The notes beneath the pieces are model-generated. The model was not told where the DNA came from. It did not search any database and worked only from the letters and a program-made list of their open reading frames with translations. A stretch of 64,000 nucleotides of DNA from Chlamydia serpentis (GTDB lineage: Bacteria > Chlamydiota > Chlamydiia > Chlamydiales > Chlamydiaceae), in NCBI RefSeq assembly GCF_900239945.1, contig NZ_LT993738.1, forward strand, positions 620,001-684,000, read 5' to 3'. The position numbers and the translations under genes are program-made. Of this stretch, positions 45,933-55,787 are shown piece by piece. Every line of letters starts with the position of its first letter. The first letter of the stretch is position 1.

Positions 45933-46130
45933 GTTGAGCTGCGCCTCTCTTTTCTGTCTCTTTTTGCATCATATTCTAGATAAGAAATTTTTATCCAGCG
46001 CACTATAAATCCTAAGTTTAAAGAAAAATTAGGAAGATATGTATTTAAGAAATTGCAAAGATATAAACGAGTTACAGCACTAAAAATCAATAAAATAGAT
46101 TAAGAAGACTCGCTATTCAAACTTTGCTAA

Positions 46131-46694
46131 TTATTGGAAATTCTTTTTTAAAATATACTCGGATAGATATGTTTTCCCAAGTTTTCTTCTTCGCCTGAGA
46201 ATCAAATTTTCACAAAGTATCACTTCATTTGACGCATTTTCTAAAACAATAATCCCATGAAAATTAAGAAGTTTACCAAAAACAATGTCCTCTAGAAGAG
46301 TTTGCACATAGTCGCTAGGAAAGTCATAGGGAGGATCTATATAAATCAGGTCAAAGGATTTATGCTGTTTAGCAAGCCTTTGGATTGCCGAACTAGCGTC
46401 CTGCTTCAAGATCATGATAGGAAGTTCTGGTCCAATTAAAGCAGCGTTTGTATGTATCAAGCGTACGGCTTTGAAAGAGATATCTACAAAAATCACATGT
46501 ATAGCTCCCCGACTTAAAGCTTCAAAACCTACCGACCCCATACCAGCAAAGAGATCTAAAAAAGAGGCGCCTTTAATATCCGAACTACAGATGTTGAAAA
46601 AAGATTCTTTCACTAAACCTGAAGTAGGTCGGATATCAGGGTTAGAAAATGTCTTCAAAGACTTACCCTTATACTTACCTGCTAAAATCCTCAC
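46131..46694 (-). CDS. rsmD: 16S rRNA (guanine(966)-N2)-methyltransferase
   Basis: Methylates G966 of 16S rRNA in the 30S subunit. The 187-residue SAM-dependent enzyme shows RILAGKYKGKSLKTFSNPDI, motif I DLFAGMGSVGFEALSRGA and catalytic motif IV IYIDPPYDFP (DPPY). Length typical. It overlaps the upstream phosphoesterase by 4 bp (ATGA). Confidence 0.94.
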   Translation of the reverse strand: MRILAGKYKGKSLKTFSNPDIRPTSGLVKESFFNICSSDIKGASFLDLFAGMGSVGFEALSRGAIHVIFVDISFKAVRLIHTNAALIGPELPIMILKQDASSAIQRLAKQHKSFDLIYIDPPYDFPSDYVQTLLEDIVFGKLLNFHGIIVLENASNEVILCENLILRRRRKLGKTYLSEYILKKNFQ

Positions 46695-47431
46695 AGCACC
46701 TCCTGAGGAGTGAAATCTACGTAGTCAGCAGCTACCAATAAGTAGTTAATTCCTCGGATATTACCAAATCCATTTATAGGTCGTTGCACGCTATGAAGAT
46801 GGCCAAATAAGCATAAAGAAATTCTCCCATCAGTTTCTAATAGCTCTGAGATAGGCCCTGGAGTCCCATCACTACTGATTGGAGGATAGTGCGTCATTAC
46901 AATCACTTGTGCAACCTCTTTAGGGAGAGCAGCCAGAGCCCTTTTTAAACGCCCGACTTCTCGAAGAAAAATCTTTTCGTCTTGCTCTGTATAAGGTTTT
47001 TCTTCAATAAAGGGAGTAAGTAAACAATGGTTCTTCACACATATTGTAGGACTATCCCAAAGTCTTACTCCCACAACAGCAAGATTTGGTGCCACAAGGG
47101 CAAAGCCTTGAGCTAAGTAATAGAGAGATGGGGGGAGTGCTTTTACAATTTTACTTGTTGAAGCAGAGCTCCAATAATCATGATTCCCACGAATCATATA
47201 TTTAGTTCCTGGAAGATCTCCAAGAAACGCAAAATCTTTACCAGCTTCTGACAAATTCATAGCCCAAGAAATATCTCCAGCCAAAAGAACTAAATCCTCA
47301 GGAGTGACAAGAGCTTCCCATCGATTACGAATTTTTTCATGATATCCTATCCAGGGTTCTCCAAAAATTTCCATAGTTTTTTGGGGAACTCCTAAGGCAA
47401 GGTGTAGATCTGCCAGGCCATAAATATTCAT
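46691..47431 (-). CDS. Calcineurin-like metallophosphoesterase (second in window)
   Basis: 246 residues with no membrane segment or signal, so cytosolic. Metal-binding blocks: YGLADLHL at the N-terminus, LAGDISWAMN, RGNHDYWSS, MTHYPPIS and FGHLHSVQRP. Substrate unknown. This is a different subfamily from the membrane-anchored YaeI-like protein at 18336-19328. Translation of rsmD is coupled to it. Confidence 0.88.
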   Translation of the reverse strand: MNIYGLADLHLALGVPQKTMEIFGEPWIGYHEKIRNRWEALVTPEDLVLLAGDISWAMNLSEAGKDFAFLGDLPGTKYMIRGNHDYWSSASTSKIVKALPPSLYYLAQGFALVAPNLAVVGVRLWDSPTICVKNHCLLTPFIEEKPYTEQDEKIFLREVGRLKRALAALPKEVAQVIVMTHYPPISSDGTPGPISELLETDGRISLCLFGHLHSVQRPINGFGNIRGINYLLVAADYVDFTPQEVL

Positions 47432-47556
47432 TTCAAGGGATCCAGTTAATTAACAAGACTGCTTAGTGTAATTTAGGGCCTCGAATTATAAAAAGCAAAT
47501 GTCTCTAAACTTGAGATCATTACTTTAAAACACTCCTGCTAATCTACGATTGATAC

Positions 47557-48891
47557 CTAGAAAATATAGTTATCTGGAATATGGGTCCCTTGAGGAATAA
47601 TAATAATATTATCTCTTACAAAAAGCTTCTTATCAGGGGAATCGTACTCAGTATATCCCATAAGATTTTGTAGTCTAACACCATTCCCAATACGACAATT
47701 TTCGTCTATAATAGCTTTATAAATCTCGCAATCTTTCCCTATCCCTAAAGAAGGTTGCGTTGATGACGAAGATCCATACCTTGCATTTCCCATAATTATA
47801 GATTGATCCACTATGGAGTTCTCCCCAATCTTACTACGAATACCTAAGACACTGTGAGATACATGACTAGTATCAATGACACATCCTTCACACAGTAAGG
47901 AACTCGAGATTTTAGAATCAGTAATAATCGCTCCAGGAAGATGGTGATTTTTACTGTAAATCATTCCCTTATCGTCATAACAATTGAGACCTCTTCTGGT
48001 TGCTTGAGGTTTTTGAGTCAATGCTATATTTGCTTCATAATAAGACTCTATCGTTCCAATATCGGTCCAATACCCATCATAAAGCCAAGTCTGAACTTCT
48101 CCCCGTTTCATCTGGGCTTGAATGAGGTGCTTGCCAAAATCGTTGCCGGCTTCCTCTGTAAGCAAAGAAAACAAACTTTCCTTACGGAATAAATAAATAC
48201 CCATCGATCCAAGAAAGTCTCCTAAATCTTCTGTTAATTTATGAGCACGGCGATCTTGAGGCGTGAGACGAAAACGATTTAAGATTGCCTTTTCTTGTGG
48301 TTTTTCATAGAAATCAGTAAGTTTTCCTTTAGAGTCAATACTTAGAACTCCCATCCTAAGAGCATCTTTTTCTGGAATAGGTTGAGCCACAAGAACCATG
48401 TCTACATTTGTTCTTACTGCTGTATCTACAATTAACCTAAAGTCCATATTATAGAGCTGATCTCCTGACAAGATTAGAAAGTATTCGACTTCTGTATCTT
48501 CAAAATAAAGAAGATTCTTTCGAATAGCGTCTGCGGTACCTTGATACCAAACCTGATCATCCTGACGTCCTTCAGGAGCAAGAAGATGGATCTGATCTTG
48601 TAAAACCCCATGATAGAAATATGTTTTAAATAAATGTTGTTGGAGAGTGTAGGTAAGGTACTGGCCTATAACAAAAATTTTTGAAAATCCCGCACTAATT
48701 GCATGAGATATCGGAATATCGATAAGCTTGTACCGCCCTCCAAAAGACACGGTAGGCTTACAGCGGCAGTTAGTTAAAGGCGACAGCCTTTTACCCTCTC
48801 CCCCACATAAAACAATTACCCCAACTTTATCTCGATAAAAATGAGAATCTTCAAAATTTGAAGTAGCACCCTGAAAATCGTTTTCTATCAT
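47557..48891 (-). CDS. glgC: Glucose-1-phosphate adenylyltransferase
   Basis: Makes ADP-glucose, the donor for bacterial glycogen synthesis. The 444-residue protein has VLCGGEGKRLSPLTNCRCKP at residues 27-46 (nucleotide loop), the substrate block FLGSMGIYLF with Tyr/Phe, and a C-terminal left-handed beta-helix (hexapeptide-like CVIDTSHVSHSVLGI). In chlamydiae part of glycogen is made outside the bacterium from host UDP-glucose, and GlgC serves the bacterial pathway. The other glg genes are not here. No clear Shine-Dalgarno; the upstream dyad at 48905-48928 may influence expression. Confidence 0.95.
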   Translation of the reverse strand: MIENDFQGATSNFEDSHFYRDKVGVIVLCGGEGKRLSPLTNCRCKPTVSFGGRYKLIDIPISHAISAGFSKIFVIGQYLTYTLQQHLFKTYFYHGVLQDQIHLLAPEGRQDDQVWYQGTADAIRKNLLYFEDTEVEYFLILSGDQLYNMDFRLIVDTAVRTNVDMVLVAQPIPEKDALRMGVLSIDSKGKLTDFYEKPQEKAILNRFRLTPQDRRAHKLTEDLGDFLGSMGIYLFRKESLFSLLTEEAGNDFGKHLIQAQMKRGEVQTWLYDGYWTDIGTIESYYEANIALTQKPQATRRGLNCYDDKGMIYSKNHHLPGAIITDSKISSSLLCEGCVIDTSHVSHSVLGIRSKIGENSIVDQSIIMGNARYGSSSSTQPSLGIGKDCEIYKAIIDENCRIGNGVRLQNLMGYTEYDSPDKKLFVRDNIIIIPQGTHIPDNYIF

Positions 48892-48904
48892 TTGTATTCG
48901 CCTG

Positions 48905-48928
48905 TTCTAATTTAATTTTAAATTAGAA
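48905..48928. promoter_or_regulatory. 24-bp dyad immediately upstream of glgC
   Basis: Perfect 11-bp arms TTCTAATTTAA and TTAAATTAGAA with a 2-bp centre, lying 14-37 bp before the glgC ATG on the minus strand. As DNA it is a plausible homodimer operator. As RNA a tetraloop-type hairpin at the leader end could affect ribosome access. The flanks are A-rich with no T-run after the arm on the minus strand, so it is a poor terminator for pyrE. Confidence 0.5.
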
Positions 48929-49006
48929 ACAAATAAAAAGGCCAACACAACAAAACAAATTAATTTTTTAAAAAATAAATTGTTTTTAATAAATGTCTTC
49001 TAAAAA

Positions 49007-49639
49007 TTAATTTTCAAAACCTAGATTTTCAGCAACCTTATTTGCTAAGTTCAAGTCACTATTGCTTAACTTCCCATAGGTGATCAAAGCCTCAACCAAG
49101 GTAGGGATAGTAAATACTGAACTAACCTTTATTCCCTGTGCACCAAGCAGCTGCGTTTCATTTTCCCTACGATCTAAGAATACCAAAGCTTCACGAACGA
49201 TAAGACCACTTTCTTCCAGGGCAACTGCGGTCTCTAGTATAGACTTTCCGGAAGAGACAATATCATTAATGACTAAACAAGTTTGTCCTGGAGTAAACAA
49301 ACCCTCCACTTTGATAGCATGAGTGCTGTCTGTACCCTGTAATTCTTTCCTACGCAATACCATAGGAATATTATATTTTAGTGAGATACAGGTTGCTAAG
49401 GTTAAAGCAGTATAAGGAACTCCACAAAGTAAGCTACTATTAAATGAAGGGCGCAAGCGCCAAATCAACGTTGCTACCGTCTGAAGAACTTCTGGTGAAG
49501 AGATTACGAGACGCATATCTACATAAATAGGCGTTTCCTCTCCACTAGCCAAAATATGTTTTTCGAATTTTATTGCTCCAATTTGGTATAGAATTGCTAT
49601 AGCATTAGCACGTAGTTTAGCATCTTCGTAATTTACCAT
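49007..49639 (-). CDS. pyrE: Orotate phosphoribosyltransferase-like protein
   Basis: 210 residues, annotated by family resemblance. The N-terminal region LYQIGAIKFEKHILASGEET with PIYVDMRLVISSPEV matches OPRT, and the PRPP-binding loop reads CLVINDIVSSGKSI at about residues 122-135 in place of the usual hhhhDDxxTTGxS. No other de novo pyrimidine genes are nearby, and chlamydiae generally lack that pathway, so it may salvage exogenous orotate or use another base. Divergent from the small unknown at 49697. Confidence 0.85.
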   Translation of the reverse strand: MVNYEDAKLRANAIAILYQIGAIKFEKHILASGEETPIYVDMRLVISSPEVLQTVATLIWRLRPSFNSSLLCGVPYTALTLATCISLKYNIPMVLRRKELQGTDSTHAIKVEGLFTPGQTCLVINDIVSSGKSILETAVALEESGLIVREALVFLDRRENETQLLGAQGIKVSSVFTIPTLVEALITYGKLSNSDLNLANKVAENLGFEN

Positions 49640-49696
49640 TTTCTAGTGCCTCCGACCTTTTTGACAAACTACAAAAAGCTCACTTATAAGGAAAAC

Positions 49697-49984
49697 ATGC
49701 TGATACGCTTATTTCTCGGTATTTCACTTCCAAAAAGCTTTCCCTTATATCTGGAGCCTCCTCTAGTTCTTACAACATTTCAAGGAACTCAGTTCGTGGG
49801 AACTTATAGTGAGGCTGGAGATCCTCTGTATATCGAAAACTTAGACCTAAGCTACCACTATACTCAGGAACTACTTTATAAAGCAGTCCCATGTAATTAT
49901 AAACCTATATATAGAGAAATGCCCTTAATAATTTTCCCAGAAGTACTTATAGGCGGTCCACTATTAGCAGGGAAGCGCCCTTAA
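49697..49984 (+). CDS. Small conserved chlamydial protein of unknown function
   Basis: 95 residues starting MLIRLFLGISLPKSFPLYLE. The ATG at 49697 has AAGGA 4 nt upstream and is preferred to a TTG-type start at 49646, which would nearly touch the divergent pyrE start. No signal, membrane segment or known motif; compact and hydrophobic-rich with Tyr/Pro. The RLFLGISLP start faintly recalls 2'-5' RNA ligase-like proteins, but the rest does not. It converges with rho, 19 bp apart. Confidence 0.65.
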   Translation: MLIRLFLGISLPKSFPLYLEPPLVLTTFQGTQFVGTYSEAGDPLYIENLDLSYHYTQELLYKAVPCNYKPIYREMPLIIFPEVLIGGPLLAGKRP

Positions 49985-50003
49985 AGTATAGGCACTAAAG
50001 AAT

Positions 50004-51398
50004 TTATTCTTTGAGTGATAGTAAAAATTCAGCGTTACTATTTGTTTTCTTTAATCTTCCTAATAAAAGATGCATAGCATCAATAGCTGTAAGATCTGCT
50101 ATAGCCTGACGGAAGAGATAGACTCTTTCTAATTCGCTAGGATGATAAAGAAGTTCTTCTTTTCTAGTTCCACTCTTAATTAAATCAATCGCAGGGTATG
50201 TTCTTCGATCAGATAGGCGACGATCTAAGACTAATTCCATATTTCCAGTGCCTTTGAACTCCTCAAAGATTACCTCATCCATTCTAGAACCAGTATCAAT
50301 TAAAGCAGTCGCTAAAATTGTTAAAGATCCTCCACCTTCAATATTCCTTGCAGCACCAAAGAAACGTTTAGGTTTATGCAGCGCACTTGCGTCCACACCC
50401 CCAGTAAGAATTTTTCCAGAATGTGGTTGGACTGTGTTGTATGCACGAGCTAATCGTGTTATAGAATCAAGTAAAATGACCACATCATTGCCATGTTCTA
50501 CTAAACGACGAGCCTTCTCTATGACCATCTCGGCAACTTGAATATGCCTTTCAGGTTGTTCATCAAATGTCGAAGCAACAACCTCTCCACGTACTTGACG
50601 AATCATATCAGTGACTTCTTCTGGTCTTTCGTCAATTAACAAAACAATAAGAACAATATCAGGGTTATTTACAGCAATAGCATGTGCTATACTTTGAAGA
50701 ATCACAGTTTTCCCTGACCTTGGTGGCGCTACAATTAAGCCGCGCTGTCCTTTCCCAATTGGTGCAGTAAGATCCAGCACTCTCTCTGCAAAATGATCTT
50801 TCCCCATTTCCATAACAATTCTTTCATTAGGATATAGTGGGGTTAAATTTTCAAAAAGCACCCGCTCTTTAGCTTTATCTGGAGTAGATCCGTTGATCTT
50901 ATCTACTTTCAATAAGGCAAAGTACTTCTCCTTCTCTTTAGGCGAACGTATGGTGCCAATAATTGTATCACCCTTTTTCAAATCAAATCTGCGAATTTGG
51001 GCTGGGGAAACATAAATATCCTCAGCTGAAGGTAAATAATTATATGTTGGGGACCTTAAAAAACCAAATCCATCGGGAAGAACTTCTAATACCCCTTCAC
51101 CTATGAGTAATTCGTCTGCTCTCTCTGACTTAGATTTAACAATCTCAAATACTACTTGTGACTTGGTTAGAGATGCTATATTTTTTACACCGTATTGGCG
51201 AGCCAATATATTAAGCTCCTCAATTCCCATTCTTTGCAGTTTAGCAATTTTTGTAACTGTGACAGACTCGGCCTCTTCAGACTCACTGGCAACTACAGCA
51301 CATTCTCCTGAGCAAGATTTCTCTTGCATAGAAACATATGCATGTTTTTTCGTCTCTTTCACCTTCGGCAAGATTTCTGAAGAACGCTCTTCTTTCAT
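50004..51398 (-). CDS. rho: Transcription termination factor Rho
   Basis: Hexameric RNA helicase ending untranslated transcripts. 464 residues, with a charged N-terminal extension of about 50 residues rich in Ser/Glu/Lys beyond the E. coli length of 419. The Rho N-terminal domain ([20 protein letters not shown]), the cold-shock-like RNA-binding domain ([20 protein letters not shown]) and the ATPase core follow. The P-loop is [13 protein letters not shown] where E. coli has [22 protein letters not shown] is the Walker B/Q-loop region. It overlaps coaE by 4 bp. Confidence 0.96.
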   Translation of the reverse strand: MKEERSSEILPKVKETKKHAYVSMQEKSCSGECAVVASESEEAESVTVTKIAKLQRMGIEELNILARQYGVKNIASLTKSQVVFEIVKSKSERADELLIGEGVLEVLPDGFGFLRSPTYNYLPSAEDIYVSPAQIRRFDLKKGDTIIGTIRSPKEKEKYFALLKVDKINGSTPDKAKERVLFENLTPLYPNERIVMEMGKDHFAERVLDLTAPIGKGQRGLIVAPPRSGKTVILQSIAHAIAVNNPDIVLIVLLIDERPEEVTDMIRQVRGEVVASTFDEQPERHIQVAEMVIEKARRLVEHGNDVVILLDSITRLARAYNTVQPHSGKILTGGVDASALHKPKRFFGAARNIEGGGSLTILATALIDTGSRMDEVIFEEFKGTGNMELVLDRRLSDRRTYPAIDLIKSGTRKEELLYHPSELERVYLFRQAIADLTAIDAMHLLLGRLKKTNSNAEFLLSLKE

Positions 51399-52003
51399 AA
51401 TGCTCCCTTTAAAGCGTAAAAATATTCTTCAATTTTTTGATGTAATTCTTCTTTAGTACCGTTGTTCTCAATAACAACATTGTCTTGTGTTAGTTTCTCT
51501 TCAACATTTAAAAAACGGGAGCACCTATGATAAAAATCTTCAGAGGAATACCCAGTTTTTTCAATGAATCGTTTTCGTCGAACATCTTCATCTGCGACAA
51601 TAAGAATCACAACATCAAACCACTTTGCATAGTGTATCTCGTACAATAGCGGCACCTCTGCAACAAATAAAGGATAATCGCCATATTGAATACTTTGATG
51701 ATACTGCTCCTCAATAATCCGACAAACTTCTGGATGTAGAATGGCCTCTAAACCTTGCAATAAAGCAGCATTGTAAAAAACTTTGGCTGCTATGGCTTGG
51801 GAATCAAACGCCTCACCAACGACAACGTCTGATCCTAAAAGATCTATAACACGGCGACCTATGCGCGTATGAGGAATAAGGAAACTATGCGAGATTTTAT
51901 CAGCACTAACTACATAGGCTCCCAATTCCTGAAAAACTTGGCAAGCTTCGGTCTTCCCAGAAGAGAGATCCCCTGTAATGGAAACTTTTAGTAATTTTAA
52001 CAT
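51395..52003 (-). CDS. coaE: Dephospho-CoA kinase
   Basis: Last step of coenzyme A synthesis. The P-loop [12 protein letters not shown] is at residues 9-20 (usually ITGGIGSGKS), followed by [12 protein letters not shown] and [20 protein letters not shown], as in the family. 202 residues from the ATG at 52003, which sits inside the last codons of polA (7-bp overlap); the start three codons upstream is less likely. Sandwiched in a polA-coaE-rho operon. Confidence 0.93.
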   Translation of the reverse strand: MLKLLKVSITGDLSSGKTEACQVFQELGAYVVSADKISHSFLIPHTRIGRRVIDLLGSDVVVGEAFDSQAIAAKVFYNAALLQGLEAILHPEVCRIIEEQYHQSIQYGDYPLFVAEVPLLYEIHYAKWFDVVILIVADEDVRRKRFIEKTGYSSEDFYHRCSRFLNVEEKLTQDNVVIENNGTKEELHQKIEEYFYALKGAL

Positions 52004-54609
52004 TCTGCCCAATTTTTTCCAATTAAGATATTCACAGCAATAGGGACAGATAACGTCATAGCTGATTCCATCTTTTCTTTTACCAATAGCTGCATAATTT
52101 CCATTTCTTCTTGAGGCACCTCAAATAATAATTCATCATGTATTTGCAGCAACAAACGACTCTTCATTTTTTCTCGTTCCATTATTTGGGAAATGTTTAT
52201 CATAGCAAGTTTTATTAATTCGGCAGCACTGCCTTGAATCCGAGTATTTACCGCAAAACGCCCTGAAGCAGCTCTTGAACCAGGAAATTCATTCCAATTA
52301 TCTATAATTCTCTCTCGACCTAACATTGTGGTCACTCTTAAATCTTGAGCTGCTTGTTCTATAGTTTCTTCGACGAAGCGAGCAACTCCAGGATAACGAG
52401 AAAAATATGCTTGGATAAGTTCTTGGGCTTCCGCAATAGAGATTTTTAACACTTTTGCTAAACCAAAAGCCTGTTGTCCATAAACAATACCAAAATTTAC
52501 TGTCTTTGCCTGTATTCGTTGTTGTTTTGAAACCTCTTCCAAAGGTGTACGAAACACTTGCGATGCAGTAAAAACATGAACATCTTCTCCTGATTCAAAA
52601 GCAATTTTTAATGATTCATCTTGGCTGAAATGCGCCAAAAATCTTAACTCAATTTGAGAATAATCAGCAGACAAAAAATAATTATTTTTTTGATTTACAC
52701 GAAAAGCTTTTCTCAGCAACATTCCTCGATCTGATCTTATAGGAATATTTTGCAAATTAGGATCTCGACAAGCCAGCCTTCCTGTCACTGTTGCTATCTG
52801 ATCAAAAGAAGGATGTATTCTTTGTGTTATGGGATTTACCTGCCTTGGTAGCGCTTTTACATATGTGGATAATAACTTTTCAATAGTTCGAAATGCTAAA
52901 ATTTTTTCAATAATTTCGTGTTCACCACGTAAAGCCTCTAATATTTCTGCCCTCGTAGATTTTGCCTTATCTATAGGACGAAGCCCTAATTGATTATATA
53001 AAACATCTGACAACTGTTTTGGAGATTTTATATTAAATGGCTTTCCAGACAAATGGAAGATTTCTTCTGTAAGTGTGGCTAGCTCTATTTCTAGGATCTC
53101 TTCTAAAATTGCTAACTCTTCAATATCTACAGGCATTCCTGTTCTTTCCATAGAGAAAAGAATTTTCTCTAAAGGCATTTCAATTTCTCTTAAGATATGT
53201 GTTAATCCTTTATGGTTAACTTTTTCCAAAATAGATTCTCTTAATAGAGGGAGATAGCTAACAAGCTCGCCAAAATATTGTTCAGGCTGCTCTGGCAAAC
53301 AACTTATAGGCAATCCTAAATTTCCCCATTCTTTAGCAAAGCGATGAGCGTCTTGTGTGAGCCCATGGTTTACTAATAAAGATTGCAGCGAAGTCTTACT
53401 CCCTCCATTGATTAGGTGCTCGGCTAAAGCTAGATCACAAGAAATTTCTCGAATTACAATGCCTACATTTCTAAGAGCATGACAATCTCGCTTTATATTA
53501 TACCCATAAAAATCGAGATCTTCTCGCAAAAAGAAACTTTTTAATAAGTTAATAATCGGTGTGTTTTCATTCTCTAAACTAATAAAAAATGTGTTTGAGC
53601 CTTGAGCTAAAGCTAAACCCTGTGGTTGCAAAGAAGGAAGGTGCTTCCCTACATACGCTGCAGCAAAGGCTACACTTCCACTTCGAAATAGTTCTAAAAT
53701 ATTTGCCAAGCTCTCTATATCTTTAACTATCTCAACATCGACTTTAGAAAACGTTGTTTGTTTTGATGTTACAAGAGTTTTAAAGCCTTGTTGGATGTAA
53801 AAATGTATGAGCTCTTCTTGATTAATAATGCTTTGTGGGAAAGTCAAAGACTGTATTGGCAAAGGGATAGAGATATTACAATCTAAAAGGGCAAGCTTTT
53901 TACTAAGTTCTAAGGTCTCTCGCCGTTCACTAAGCATAGTTTGGCTTAATCCTTTAACCTCTTTTAAGTTTTCTAATAGTCCTTCAATGCTGCCGAATTG
54001 TTGTAAAAGTGTTGTAGCTCTTTTAGGCCCACAACCTGGAACTCCAGGAATATTATCAGAAGCATCTCCAACTAGAGCTAAGTAATCTGGGATATTATTG
54101 GGTGGTATACCGTAATGGTCTACGATTTGTTGAACCCCTATAACCCCTTGATCTTTCCAAGGATTCCAAACAACAATATGATGATCGACAAGCTGTAGTA
54201 AATCTTTGTCAGAGGTACATATACAAACTTCATAATCCTCAAGAATGGCTTGCTTAGCAACGCTTGCAATTACATCATCAGCCTCTACAGATTCCTTTTC
54301 TAAATAGGCTAACCCTATTAAAGAACAGTACTTTTTAACTAAGGCTATTTGTCCAGGAATGTCTTCAAATTTTTTTTTCCGATTACTTTTGTAGTCAGGA
54401 TAGATTTCTTGACGGCTTTGTTTATTATTAGGGCCATCAAAGACTGCTACCATATATTCTGGGGAGAATTCTTTGATAAGTTTATTTACAGACCGAATAA
54501 ATCCAAAAACTGCCTGTGTTCCTAGTCCTTCAGGATTTTTCATTTCTGGTAAAGCAAAATATGCACGAAAGATAAACCCCGAAGCATCTAATACAAACAG
54601 TTTTTTCAT
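51997..54609 (-). CDS. polA: DNA polymerase I, with a degenerate 3'-5' exonuclease domain
   Basis: Removes RNA primers and fills gaps. 870 residues. The N-terminal 5'-3' exonuclease domain (LFVLDASGFIFRAYFALPEM) and the Pol A palm are intact: motif A FLSADYSQIELRFLAHFSQD, motif B QAKTVNFGIVYGQQAFGL and motif C LLLQIHDELLFEVP. The middle domain lacks the exo I DxE acids: the aligned strand reads SVAFAAAYVGKHL. It keeps only the exo II-like YNIKRDCHALRNVG, so proofreading should be lost, as in several other bacterial Pol I enzymes. Its 3' end overlaps coaE by 7 bp. Confidence 0.94.
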   Translation of the reverse strand: MKKLFVLDASGFIFRAYFALPEMKNPEGLGTQAVFGFIRSVNKLIKEFSPEYMVAVFDGPNNKQSRQEIYPDYKSNRKKKFEDIPGQIALVKKYCSLIGLAYLEKESVEADDVIASVAKQAILEDYEVCICTSDKDLLQLVDHHIVVWNPWKDQGVIGVQQIVDHYGIPPNNIPDYLALVGDASDNIPGVPGCGPKRATTLLQQFGSIEGLLENLKEVKGLSQTMLSERRETLELSKKLALLDCNISIPLPIQSLTFPQSIINQEELIHFYIQQGFKTLVTSKQTTFSKVDVEIVKDIESLANILELFRSGSVAFAAAYVGKHLPSLQPQGLALAQGSNTFFISLENENTPIINLLKSFFLREDLDFYGYNIKRDCHALRNVGIVIREISCDLALAEHLINGGSKTSLQSLLVNHGLTQDAHRFAKEWGNLGLPISCLPEQPEQYFGELVSYLPLLRESILEKVNHKGLTHILREIEMPLEKILFSMERTGMPVDIEELAILEEILEIELATLTEEIFHLSGKPFNIKSPKQLSDVLYNQLGLRPIDKAKSTRAEILEALRGEHEIIEKILAFRTIEKLLSTYVKALPRQVNPITQRIHPSFDQIATVTGRLACRDPNLQNIPIRSDRGMLLRKAFRVNQKNNYFLSADYSQIELRFLAHFSQDESLKIAFESGEDVHVFTASQVFRTPLEEVSKQQRIQAKTVNFGIVYGQQAFGLAKVLKISIAEAQELIQAYFSRYPGVARFVEETIEQAAQDLRVTTMLGRERIIDNWNEFPGSRAASGRFAVNTRIQGSAAELIKLAMINISQIMEREKMKSRLLLQIHDELLFEVPQEEMEIMQLLVKEKMESAMTLSVPIAVNILIGKNWAEC

Positions 54610-54636
54610 TATGTCTTCCCTTTACTTCAGAGCTCT

Positions 54637-55638
54637 TTATAATCCTAAGTAGGGAAGTGTGCATTCAGCATTATGAACTAAAGGTGTTAACTTGTGTTTC
54701 ATCTCTCCCGTGATTAATGGGCTTGTAGCTGCAGTTATCGCCATCCGTTTCCACCAGCCATCAGCGGCGAGACCAATAACTCTATAGTTATCTTCGATTT
54801 TAGAAACAACAACGATATCTTGGAGTACTTGTTCTTTAGTAGCGCCCACCACATCAATGAATCCTTCTTGTTTAGCTTTCTCTGGAGAAAAAATACGTGC
54901 TCCGAGGATATTTACTAATTTTTCTTTAGTTATTAAGGGACGATTTTCTGTGACTATGTCTACAAATTGCCCATAAATAAAATTAATAATAGCTTGCTGT
55001 TCTTCTCGATCATGAGCAGTCCACGGTGTATAGGGATTCATTGGAGCTTTATCTTTTCCAGATGTAAGTAAGTCACTTTCAATTCCGTAGCGATTTAAAC
55101 CTTCTTTTACATTGAAGAATGGTCCACAACGAACCCCTACAGAACCAATAAGCGATGAGGAGGTGGCATAAATTTTATTTCCAGCGCAGGATAGATAATA
55201 TCCTCCAGAAGCACAGAGACCGTTCACATAAATATAAATAGGACATCCCGTACGTTCTTTCCAGAACCGAAGCATAGAATAGACTCTGTCTATTTCAAAA
55301 ACTTCTCCTCCAGGGCAATCCATATCGATAACAATACCCTTTACACGGTTCTTAAGGGGGCCTTTATCAAAGCCTTCCAAAAAATTTTGAATAGTTTTTG
55401 CCGTATTTTTTGCAGATGAGATAGCGTCTTTTATTTCAATAACAGCAATAATAGGAGCCGTTTTTCCTAAATCCTTCATTGCACCTTGAGCATCTGGTAA
55501 ATTAACAAAATGAGCATCTGCTGTACCTAAAGCGGAAGCAATGAGAGCAAATATAACAACGAAAGAAAGAACAACTCCGCAACACAATCCTAATACTGAC
55601 AAAAAAGCTTTTGATATAAAGTGCCAGAACGTTTTCAT
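54637..55638 (-). CDS. sohB: Membrane-bound S49-family serine protease (SohB/SppA type)
   Basis: 333 residues with one N-terminal membrane anchor (about residues 10-38). The S49 catalytic dyad is visible: Ser144 in CASGGYYLS and Lys197 in TSGKDKAPMNP, the same spacing as in Bacillus SppA. IDMDCPGGEV forms the oxyanion region before it. The protein should degrade signal peptides or membrane-protein fragments on the outer face of the inner membrane. Lies 27 bp downstream of nothing on the same strand: polA starts at 54609, so it precedes polA in one likely transcript. Confidence 0.9.
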   Translation of the reverse strand: MKTFWHFISKAFLSVLGLCCGVVLSFVVIFALIASALGTADAHFVNLPDAQGAMKDLGKTAPIIAVIEIKDAISSAKNTAKTIQNFLEGFDKGPLKNRVKGIVIDMDCPGGEVFEIDRVYSMLRFWKERTGCPIYIYVNGLCASGGYYLSCAGNKIYATSSSLIGSVGVRCGPFFNVKEGLNRYGIESDLLTSGKDKAPMNPYTPWTAHDREEQQAIINFIYGQFVDIVTENRPLITKEKLVNILGARIFSPEKAKQEGFIDVVGATKEQVLQDIVVVSKIEDNYRVIGLAADGWWKRMAITAATSPLITGEMKHKLTPLVHNAECTLPYLGL

Positions 55639-55787
55639 AATATCCTATAAAGTCTAGTGTAAATTCCAAAAGGAATAAAATAAGGGATGAGAAGAAAAGC
55701 TTAAAGATGAAAATGTATATTTCGAAATTCCTAGCACGGATAAAACAAAATTTCTCTATAGATATAGAATAAACATGTTATGTGCTT

